Source of the DNA: Austwickia sp. TVS 96-490-7B
Lineage (GTDB): Bacteria > Actinomycetota > Actinomycetes > Actinomycetales > Dermatophilaceae
Assembly (NCBI RefSeq): GCF_019331795.1
Contig: NZ_JAHPZL010000003.1
Span: forward strand, 161,888-225,887
Length of the DNA: 64,000 nt
Direction: 5' to 3'
The notes beneath the pieces were generated by a model. The model saw nothing but the letters and a program-made list of their open reading frames with translations, ran no database searches and had not been told where the DNA came from. Below, one piece after another: positions 54,711-62,151 of the stretch. Position 1 is the first letter of the stretch, and each line of letters starts with the position of its first letter. Made by a program: the position numbers and the translations under genes.

Positions 54711-55415
54711 GTGCGTGTGGTGATCGCGAAATGCAGTGTCGACTATTCCGGCCGGTTGTCGGCCCATCTGCCGTTGGCGACCAGGTTGTTGCTGGTCAAA
54801 GCGGACGGGTCGGTGTTGATCCACAGTGATGGGGGGTCGTATAAACCGTTGAACTGGATGTCTCCGCCGTGCGCGATGGCTGAGGTGGCTCCGGAAGAGC
54901 ACGAACGGGCCGCCGGGGTGGAGACGGTGTGGGCGGTGCGGCACGCGAAGACCGGAGACGCCTTGCGCATCTGTTTGTACGACGTACACCACGATTCCCG
55001 ACACGACTTGGGCGTGGACCCCGGGTTGGTCAAGGACGGGGTGGAAGCCCATCTGCAGGCTTTGCTGGCCGAGCACATCACCACCCTCGGTGCGGGATAT
55101 CAGCTGGTACGACGGGAATACATGACTGCGATCGGACCGGTGGACATCCTCGCCCGGGATGCGTCTGGACGTAGTGTCGCGGTGGAGATCAAACGCCGTG
55201 GGGAGATCGACGGCGTGGAGCAGTTGACTCGCTATCTGGAGTTGATGAATCGGGATCCTCACTTGATTGCGGCTGGCCCGGTGCAGGGGGTTTTCGCAGC
55301 CCAAGAGATTAAGCCGCAGGCCAGGACGTTGGCGACTGACCGTGGGATTCGCTGTCTCACGTTGGACTATGACGCGTTGAAGGGGATCGACGACCGGGAG
55401 TCTCGACTGTTCTGA
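54711..55415 (+). CDS. nucS: Mismatch-specific endonuclease NucS/EndoMS
   Basis: 234 residues, GTG start. N-terminal dimerisation/DNA-binding half: [46 protein letters not shown]. The C-terminal RecB-like nuclease half has [36 protein letters not shown] with the catalytic Asp and E-x-K. In actinobacteria, which lack MutS/MutL, NucS cuts both strands at mismatches and provides mismatch repair together with the beta clamp. Presence of an intact gene argues for normal replication fidelity in this organism and supports the actinobacterial assignment. Confidence 0.95.
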   Translation: MRVVIAKCSVDYSGRLSAHLPLATRLLLVKADGSVLIHSDGGSYKPLNWMSPPCAMAEVAPEEHERAAGVETVWAVRHAKTGDALRICLYDVHHDSRHDLGVDPGLVKDGVEAHLQALLAEHITTLGAGYQLVRREYMTAIGPVDILARDASGRSVAVEIKRRGEIDGVEQLTRYLELMNRDPHLIAAGPVQGVFAAQEIKPQARTLATDRGIRCLTLDYDALKGIDDRESRLF

Positions 55416-55470
55416 GCTGACGGGGCGCACTTCCCCCGTGCGGGGTTCCCCTCCCCCTATGGTGGTGGGC

Positions 55471-56391
55471 ATGGCTTTCCCTGCCCTGGCCGGTCGGTTC
55501 GGCGTCGAGGGGCGGACGAGGGTTGCGGCTCGTCGGTCCGCTCAGGCTGCTGCTGATCTGGCTTGCCCGATGTTGTATCCGCGCGCCCCGGTCATTCCGA
55601 CGTACTGGTGGGAGGGACACACCAACTTCGGCGACCAACTCACTCCGGTGTTGTTGCGGGGTTTGGGGGTGATTGCCACGCATCGCCCGGTGGAGCAGGC
55701 CAGCGTCATCGGGGTTGGTTCGTTGATTCAGCAGCTCCCCTCAGACTTCGAGGGCCTGTTATGGGGGACGGGCTTGATTGTGGATATCCCGGTAGATCTC
55801 CCTGGGGTGCGTGGGGTGGGAGTGCGCGGGGAGTTGACTCGCAGCCGGATCAGTTGCCCGGGGATGCCAGTCAGTGGCGATCCTGGCTTGTTGACCCGGC
55901 TGTTGTTTCGTCCTGTACGGCGCCGGTACGACGTGGGAGTGGTGGTGCATTACACCCATGCCGAAGACGCACGCCTCGCGGAGATGCTGCAGCACACCCC
56001 GGGCAGCCTGCGGATCGATGTGACTCGTCGCCCATGGTCGGTGGCGCGGGACATCGCATCTTGTCGGCGGATTGTGACGACCTCGTTGCACGGGTTGATC
56101 TTGGCTGACGCTTTTGGGATCCCCGCGGTGTGGATTCGGATGCCGCAAGGTTTGTACGGCGGTGACTTCAAGTTCCGCGATCACGAAACGGTGGCCCGAC
56201 CTTCTCAGGAGCGCGGTCACGACCTGGATCAGGTCGAGTCCTTAGCGCACGCACAAGCACTGGCGGTAACAGCGGATGAGAAGGCTGTGGATGAAGCATG
56301 CGAACGGATCCGTCGTTCGGTGGAAACACTGGTAGATGCGGCTGCGACGCCGCCCAGCAGTCCGTGGCGGTTCCCCGCCTGGCGGACCTGA
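55471..56391 (+). CDS. Polysaccharide pyruvyl transferase family protein
   Basis: 306 residues from the ATG at 55471, behind GGTGGTGGG; a GTG at 55438 and an ATG at 55459 are alternatives. N-terminal half: PTYWWEGHTNFGDQLTPVLLRGLG, the G-D-x-L-x3-L element of the family, then ASVIGVGSLIQQLP. C-terminal half: IVTTSLHGLILADAFGIPAVWIR, the conserved S-L-H-G-L motif. Members add ketal pyruvate to exopolysaccharide or wall sugars, giving negative charge. With the three glycosyltransferases 4-8 kb to the right it suggests surface-glycan synthesis in this part of the chromosome, though other genes intervene. Confidence 0.88.
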   Translation: MAFPALAGRFGVEGRTRVAARRSAQAAADLACPMLYPRAPVIPTYWWEGHTNFGDQLTPVLLRGLGVIATHRPVEQASVIGVGSLIQQLPSDFEGLLWGTGLIVDIPVDLPGVRGVGVRGELTRSRISCPGMPVSGDPGLLTRLLFRPVRRRYDVGVVVHYTHAEDARLAEMLQHTPGSLRIDVTRRPWSVARDIASCRRIVTTSLHGLILADAFGIPAVWIRMPQGLYGGDFKFRDHETVARPSQERGHDLDQVESLAHAQALAVTADEKAVDEACERIRRSVETLVDAAATPPSSPWRFPAWRT

Positions 56392-56403
56392 CGGGGCCCT
56401 GGA

Positions 56404-57960
56404 ATGTCAGTGACCACAGTCGCAGTGGCGGCTCCAGGAAGTGATGCGGTGGCTGCGGCAGCAGCAGTGGTCGACCTCGGCGGCAACGCGGTCGACGCGG
56501 CAGTGGCCGCGATGGTGGTGGCGACCTGCACCGAACCGGGCATCGTCTCCCCGATGGGCGGAGCTTTTGTCAATGTGTGGCCGCCGGGCGGCGACGCTGT
56601 CGTCATCGACGGCAACTGTGAGATGCCAGGGCGCGGCCGATCACGGTGGCAGCGCGGCGACGGCACGCGCGCCGTGTCCATGGATTACAGCGGCGGCATC
56701 ACCGTGTGGGGTGGGGCTGGTTCGGTCGCCACTCCTGGAATGTTCCTGGCGTTGTCTCAGGCCGCCCAGCAGTGGGGAGTCGTACCGTGGGCTGAGTTGA
56801 TGGCACCGGCGGCCCATGTGGTACGGCGGGGATACCGATTAGGCGCGACATCGGCGTACTACTTGGGGTTTGCCGTGCAGGAGCTCTTCGCTGAGGATCC
56901 AGACTTGGTGTCATTCCTGGCGCAGGCCGGTGATCCACCCACGGCAGGTTGCCTCCTGCGTGACCCTGATCTGGCGGAGGCTTTAGATCGCGTGGGCCGG
57001 GAGGGCGCACAAGACCTCTATACCGGCGAATTGGGTACGGCGCTGGCCCAGGTCGTCCAGGACGGTGGCGGTCTGCTGGGGCGAGAGGATCTGGCGGCGT
57101 ACCGGACGGTGACGCGACCTGCATTGTCGTCCCAGTTGGGCCGCTGGGACCTGGCAGTCAATCCAGCACCATCGGTGGGGGGTCCGGTATTGACGGCAAT
57201 GGTGCGGCTCTTACAGCGGCGTCATCAAGAGCATGGTGTCGTCGATGCCGCAGATCTCGTGGACATTCAACGTCAGGTATTGGCATATCGACGCCGCCGG
57301 GTCGACGTCGCGGAGGACTTGGAACGAGCTGGTCGAGAACTCCTCGACATGATTGACGCTGCTGGGGGTAGCGGGAATCTGGTGCTCTCCAGTTCGCCAG
57401 ACACGGTGCACGTCTCCACGGTCGATGCGACGGGTTTGGCCTGTGCGATCACCGCATCCGCTGGCTATGGCGCCGGAGTGACAGTGCCAGGCACCGGTCT
57501 GGCGCTGAACAACGCACTCGGTGAGCCAGAGTTGAATCGTCGAGGGATGCATGCGCTGCCGGCGGGGACTCGGCTGGCCTCCAATATGGCTCCGACAACG
57601 GCTCGACGCGATGATGGCACCGTCCTGGCGATCGGATCGCCAGGGGCCGACCGGATCACGACGGCGCTGTTCCAGGTATTGAGTGGGGTGTGCCTCGACG
57701 AGTTGCCCGTGCAGGCAGCGGTGGACCGACCCCGCCTGCACGTGCATGTGGATGAGGCTGGCGCCCAGTTAGTGCGCTACGAACGCTGCCCTGAGCTCGC
57801 AGAGACAGTGCGGGGGTTGACCATCCCGACAGAGGACTTAGATCCGTTGACAATGTATTTCGGCGGGGTTGGCGCGGCTTTGTGCCGCCCGGACGGGACT
57901 GTCACCGCAGCGGGAGATCCTCGACGTGCCGCCGCGACCGGGGTGCGATCCCGCGGTTGA
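56404..57960 (+). CDS. Gamma-glutamyltransferase-like Ntn hydrolase
   Basis: 518 residues. GGT family: N-terminal GSDAVAAAAAVVDLGGNAVDAAVAAMVVATCTEPGIVSPMGGAFV, and the maturation site near 345 where DTVHVSTVDATG aligns with TTHFSVVD of known enzymes, so the nucleophilic Thr is present. GTRLASNMAPT and GSPGADRIT cover the small-subunit substrate region. No signal peptide is evident, unlike classical exported GGTs. Self-cleavage would yield ~345- and ~170-residue chains. The reaction could be gamma-glutamyl or related amide hydrolysis (glutathione is absent in most actinobacteria, so another substrate is likely). It follows the pyruvyl-transferase gene by 12 bp and is probably co-transcribed. 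Confidence 0.85.
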   Translation: MSVTTVAVAAPGSDAVAAAAAVVDLGGNAVDAAVAAMVVATCTEPGIVSPMGGAFVNVWPPGGDAVVIDGNCEMPGRGRSRWQRGDGTRAVSMDYSGGITVWGGAGSVATPGMFLALSQAAQQWGVVPWAELMAPAAHVVRRGYRLGATSAYYLGFAVQELFAEDPDLVSFLAQAGDPPTAGCLLRDPDLAEALDRVGREGAQDLYTGELGTALAQVVQDGGGLLGREDLAAYRTVTRPALSSQLGRWDLAVNPAPSVGGPVLTAMVRLLQRRHQEHGVVDAADLVDIQRQVLAYRRRRVDVAEDLERAGRELLDMIDAAGGSGNLVLSSSPDTVHVSTVDATGLACAITASAGYGAGVTVPGTGLALNNALGEPELNRRGMHALPAGTRLASNMAPTTARRDDGTVLAIGSPGADRITTALFQVLSGVCLDELPVQAAVDRPRLHVHVDEAGAQLVRYERCPELAETVRGLTIPTEDLDPLTMYFGGVGAALCRPDGTVTAAGDPRRAAATGVRSRG

Positions 57961-58142
57961 CCCCGGCAGAAGGTCAACACGCTGTCCTGCGCGATGGGGC
58001 TGTTGTATCTCAGCAAGGTCACTGTTCATCCCGACGTCGTGGCTCTCGTAGGACGAGCTGGCTAGGGTGCCAACACCGGTGGAGGCCACGGCATCTGGTG
58101 ACGTCGTCGGGGGGTCGGCCCCACCAAGACGAGGGAGTGCCC

Positions 58143-59372
58143 ATGCCATATCGGATGTCGTGCCGTCGTGTGTCCGTCCTGGCCGTGTTGGTGTTGTGTC
58201 CTTTCCCAGTGGCAACCGCCCATTCCTTACCTACCGCGGCCTCACCCTGCCCAGCGGCGGCCCCCTCCTGCAGTGAGGTGATCCACGGCCGTGATCTGGC
58301 GTATCGGGTGGTGCCGCTGCCCGAGCCTGCTCTCCCGCCTAGCCATTCGTTCGGCAGCGATGTCTCCGAATCGGGGACGTTGCTCGTGAGTACCAAGCTG
58401 GTGACACCGGTCCCACCGGAAGGCGAGCCACCCCCACCAGACGGATCAACGGTGTATTTAGCCGATCCAGGACACGGCGTCACATCGCTGCCTATTGAGA
58501 CCACTGATTGTTACGCCGGAGCGACGCTGTCATCGTGGAAGGGGTTGTCCTTCTCAGCGGACGGGTCAATTGTCGGAACGTCGGATTGCACCAACGGCGA
58601 GTCGGTCGCCGCGATCCGCGATCAAGTGGTGGCTTGGCCCACTCCGACATCAATGCCGCGGGTGCTCTTTTATACTTCCCCGAAGTTCATGTCCCACGAG
58701 AATGTCGTTGCCAACAGCCGGGGACAGGTGATGCATGTGGATCTGCAACAGTTCACCTATCCCTACGCCACTCAGGTGCGGGTCGATGAGACCACTTCCC
58801 GAGAGATTGGCGGCCCTGATGCCGCAGTGGATGTGTATGGGACCGACCTCGCCGATGACGGCACCGTCGTCGGCGTGTCCTGGGAGCGGGACCCGGCCAT
58901 GCTGCGGTGGCCACATCAGAACGCCGTACAGAAACCGTTTGTGACGGACAGAGACGGCACGGCCTTACGAGAACTGAAATTGCCGACCGGGATGACTCCT
59001 CCGGCAGTGACGAAACCCCCGGCAACAGTGAAAGTGTCCCCTGATGGCCGATGGATTTTAGGGGCTTTCGGGTCGACGACGGTGGCCTGGGATGGGGCGC
59101 GACGTCCGCGGCTGCTCTCCACCACAGCTGGCATCGCCCCAGTAGAGCTGTTGAAGAACAATCGGGCCCTGGTGAACTCGGTATGGGGGCCAGCGATTTT
59201 GGCATCGCGGGTCGTTCACCCCATCACCGTCAAGGGACTCCCCGAGGGGGCCCGGCTGGAATCAGTCGCGCACATCAATTCAGCGAAATGCATCGCGGCG
59301 ACTTTGCTGCTCGCTGACGGCCGACACCACGCCGCTTTACTGGAGCCCATCGACCGGCTACCTGAGCGCTGA
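58143..59372 (+). CDS. Secreted protein with beta-propeller-like repeats, unknown function
   Basis: 409 residues from the ATG at 58143, behind GAGGGAG. A signal peptide spans ~1-28 (RRVSVLAVLVLCPFPVATAHS). The mature part has several segments with a shared rhythm: a D/S-D-G turn, a V-x-G strand and an aromatic (FSADGSIVGTSDC, LADDGTVVGVSWERDPAMLRW, VSPDGRWILGAFGSTTVAWDG). This is typical of HAF- or WD-like extracellular propellers. Cys pairs (CPAAAPSC; CYAG...DC) suggest disulfides. No enzyme motif. Probably an exported binding or structural protein. Confidence 0.7.
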   Translation: MPYRMSCRRVSVLAVLVLCPFPVATAHSLPTAASPCPAAAPSCSEVIHGRDLAYRVVPLPEPALPPSHSFGSDVSESGTLLVSTKLVTPVPPEGEPPPPDGSTVYLADPGHGVTSLPIETTDCYAGATLSSWKGLSFSADGSIVGTSDCTNGESVAAIRDQVVAWPTPTSMPRVLFYTSPKFMSHENVVANSRGQVMHVDLQQFTYPYATQVRVDETTSREIGGPDAAVDVYGTDLADDGTVVGVSWERDPAMLRWPHQNAVQKPFVTDRDGTALRELKLPTGMTPPAVTKPPATVKVSPDGRWILGAFGSTTVAWDGARRPRLLSTTAGIAPVELLKNNRALVNSVWGPAILASRVVHPITVKGLPEGARLESVAHINSAKCIAATLLLADGRHHAALLEPIDRLPER

Positions 59373-59378
59373 CCAGGA

Positions 59379-59433
59379 CTGTCGTCACGGCACGGCGCCG
59401 ATCCAATCAACCCGGCCCGCGCTGTGACGACAG
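59379..59433 (+). terminator. Possible long-loop terminator after the secreted protein gene
   Basis: CTGTCGTCAC (59379-59388) is the exact complement of GTGACGACAG (59424-59433) across a 35-nt loop, starting seven bases after the stop. The long loop makes its function uncertain. Confidence 0.4.
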
Positions 59434-60222
59434 CTCGACAGATACCTGACGGTGACACCACCTTTGTAGAGCTGTGATGACGCACCCATTAATGGAGCTC
59501 ACACATTGTCTTCATCATGTCTTGGGCGACAACGCGCCCGAGGCATGATTCCCACTCCAGGTGGGGGCAACGATGAGCGAGTCTGGTGCCACCCGCGGAC
59601 CCTGGCCTGGCCCTGGCGGCATGTATGTGTGCTGGCCCACATGTCTTTGATCAAGTGTCATATGGCTGGGCGATAGCTTTACTTTCTTGGGCACTGGGAT
59701 GTCTATTTATGCCGAATCGACGAAAGCGCAGTAGCAGACCAGCCCAGCAGGTCCACGTTCAGTCCATATGCCCCGAACACCCAGCCAGCTGCTGCCACTG
59801 CTAAGTCAGCCGCACATTCTCCGTGCAGGTCGGTTTTGTTGCAGCAATTTCCGCTATTCCCAGACTCGCACTCCCCCGAGGTAAGCCGGTGGGGCGGTAG
59901 AAATTAGGAGCCCATCAACACACCCACATCACTAGCCAAACCAGCCTTCGCGCCGAGCCGATCAGTCAAGATCCACACCTATCCCTTAGCCACTTCTGCC
60001 ACATAGGCCACAAATGACACTTGCATATCATCGCCTATCGGGTCATCGTGGCAGATCCTTAGATCACTTAGCCCCGTACTGACCAATTCGTCGTTAAACT
60101 CACTGTCCAAGACATCGCTGCAGTCCGCGCTAAATAGCCATGCTCAGCGCATTGTGTCATGTGCGGAAAACGACCGTTTCGCCACCGCCACCGCCACCGA
60201 TCCAGGAAGGGACCCTGCTTCC
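59434..60222. other. 790-bp gap preceding the glycosyltransferase operon
   Basis: Composition appears to drop towards AT-rich from about 59850. The only sizeable frame, 59586-59804 (72 residues, GTG start, one possible membrane helix YGWAIALLSWALGCLFM), has no good ribosome-binding site and I do not call it. The gap probably holds the promoter of the glycan genes and may mark the left edge of an acquired segment. Confidence 0.4.
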
Positions 60223-61176
60223 ATGGCGCATGACCCCTTAGTAACCATTGCCATTCCGGCCTATCAGGCAGAGCGCACTGTAGGAGGTGCCATCAGTTCC
60301 GCGCTCACCCAGATATATCCTCACAAAGAGATTATCGTCTGCGACGATGGCTCCACAGATAGCACATCAGCAATCGCCCACGCCTACGGCTCCCAGGTCA
60401 CTGTGGTCAACCAAGATAATGCGGGCGTCGCAGCAGCGCGAAATGCAGCGATCAACGCTGGAAGAGGCGATCTGATCGTCCCCCTTGACGCTGATGACCT
60501 CTGGTTTCCCCGCTATGTAAGCCAGCTGGTCGATATGTGGAAGAAAAATGGTGGTGGTCGACGACTCATTGCTTCCACCGCTTTTTTTCTCACTGATGCT
60601 GGTATCAACACACGTCGTCGGATCATCACCAAAAAAATACCCCGTCATCAGTTACGTAAACGCGCCCTCGAAGGGCCATTCATGCCGATCTTTGCACTGT
60701 ACCCACGGGCACTTCATGATGAGCTGGGCGGCTTCGACACTACATTGCGCACCGCGGAGGACTACGACTTCTGGCTCCGGGCCGTTTTTCATGAATGGCA
60801 CGTTGACTTCCAGCTTGAACCCCATGCCTGCTACCGACGTGCGGGCCATTCTTTGTCAAGCAATATCACCCAGATGATGCACGACGAACAAGGCGTACTC
60901 AAGAGACTTCTTCACGATCCACTGATTCGTTTAACTGACGAGGAGCGAGCTTATATCAACGCACGATTAGCAACTGAGCAACCATTAAAACTCATTCAAC
61001 GCGGGGAACAAGCCGTCAAGGAGGGGCGCCGGATAGACGCAGCGCAGGCATTCCAAGAAGCAGCACACATCTGGCCGAGTCACACTGGCTTACGACGGAA
61101 AGCCTGGCTACTTCAGATCCCCGGCAGCACCCAGGTGCTCTCCCGATTGCAAGACCGCCGACATAGGGAAACCTGA
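60223..61176 (+). CDS. Family 2 glycosyltransferase with C-terminal TPR-like helices
   Basis: 317 residues from the ATG at 60223, with AGGAAGGGA about ten bases upstream; the frame is open further. GT-A fold: VTIAIPAYQAERTVGGAISSAL, nucleotide-sugar segment IIVCDDGSTDSTSAIAH, metal-binding IVPLDADDLWFPRYV, and the acceptor-side TAEDYDFWLRAV containing the E-D catalytic-base motif. The last ~70 residues (LIQRGEQAVKEGRRIDAAQAFQEAAHIWPSHT) resemble one to two TPR helices, which may tether the enzyme in a complex. It is cytosolic and probably adds one sugar to a surface-glycan repeat. First gene of a three-gene operon. Confidence 0.9.
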   Translation: MAHDPLVTIAIPAYQAERTVGGAISSALTQIYPHKEIIVCDDGSTDSTSAIAHAYGSQVTVVNQDNAGVAAARNAAINAGRGDLIVPLDADDLWFPRYVSQLVDMWKKNGGGRRLIASTAFFLTDAGINTRRRIITKKIPRHQLRKRALEGPFMPIFALYPRALHDELGGFDTTLRTAEDYDFWLRAVFHEWHVDFQLEPHACYRRAGHSLSSNITQMMHDEQGVLKRLLHDPLIRLTDEERAYINARLATEQPLKLIQRGEQAVKEGRRIDAAQAFQEAAHIWPSHTGLRRKAWLLQIPGSTQVLSRLQDRRHRET

Positions 61177-61215
61177 TCAGCCATCACCACATCCCCTACC
61201 CGCTGAGGTGCCCCT

Positions 61216-62151
61216 ATGAAACAGACTGATAGTGACACCAGTGTCCGCCTTCCAGCCCCACTCGTCAGTGTCATTATTCCTACCTATCAACGCGCAGACC
61301 GCATCTACCAAACCGTGATGAGCGCCCTCCAACAGACCTTCACCGATGTAGAGGTCATCGTGATTGACGACGCCAGCACTGATCACACTGTTGACGTCAT
61401 CCAGGGCATCGACGATTCCCGGCTGCGACTCATTGTGCACCAGATTAATCGGGGCGGTAACGCGGCGCGACAAAGTGGTATCGACGCAGCCAAGGGGACG
61501 TGGGTCGCTTTTTTAGATAGTGATGATCTCTGGGAACCAGACAAATTATCGAAACAGTTGACACGCTTGAAAGAAGCCGGACCACAATACCATTTCTGTT
61601 ATACCTGGTTTGATCTGCAACTAGATGATGGCAGCGTGCTTCCTGCGCAGAAAGTGGCCATCGAAGGTATGGGGCGGCCTGAACTTCTCGGAGTGCACCT
61701 CATCGGCACATTTTCAACCATGATGATCTCTCGAGAAACACTTCACCAGGCAGGTGGACTTGACCCGACCTTACCTTCGTGTCAGGACTGGGACCTGATC
61801 CTTCGCGTCAGCCCTATGACCGGAATTTGTGTCGTCCCAGAAGTTTTGACACATTATTGGCACGGAGATGGGGAACGAATCAGCACACGATCTTCGTCGG
61901 TCGTGGAGGGACATTACCGCATTTATCAGAAGCTACGGCGTCACTATCCAGAGCTACCGGCTGCACACGTCGAATCTTCCCAAAGATACATTATGGGAGT
62001 CCTGGCCCATCATGGAGCAACACGTCAATTGCTGGAAATCATCAAGGAAATTTATCCGCGCCTCCTCTCGAGGGGCAACCTCACATTCACCGCGCGGATG
62101 GTTGGCCGTTCGATACGTCGCCAGATCAGTCGGGTAGGCACCCATGCCTGA
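61216..62151 (+). CDS. Family 2 glycosyltransferase
   Basis: 311 residues, ATG with GAGGTG six bases upstream. Motifs: LVSVIIPTYQRADRIYQTVMSAL, VIVIDDASTDHTVDVI, WVAFLDSDDLWEPDKL (the D-x-D metal site) and CQDWDLILRV (acceptor-side Q-D-W). It resembles the preceding enzyme in the N-terminal domain but has a different tail (HHGATRQLLEIIKEIYPRLLSRGN), so each probably makes a different linkage. It begins 39 bp after the first transferase and overlaps the third by 8 nt. The sugar donor cannot be read from sequence. Confidence 0.92.
   Translation: MKQTDSDTSVRLPAPLVSVIIPTYQRADRIYQTVMSALQQTFTDVEVIVIDDASTDHTVDVIQGIDDSRLRLIVHQINRGGNAARQSGIDAAKGTWVAFLDSDDLWEPDKLSKQLTRLKEAGPQYHFCYTWFDLQLDDGSVLPAQKVAIEGMGRPELLGVHLIGTFSTMMISRETLHQAGGLDPTLPSCQDWDLILRVSPMTGICVVPEVLTHYWHGDGERISTRSSSVVEGHYRIYQKLRRHYPELPAAHVESSQRYIMGVLAHHGATRQLLEIIKEIYPRLLSRGNLTFTARMVGRSIRRQISRVGTHA

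Noticed and set aside
59586-59804. 72-codon frame in the gap before the glycan operon
   Set aside because: GTG start without ribosome-binding site, a single weak hydrophobic stretch and no family; insufficient support.
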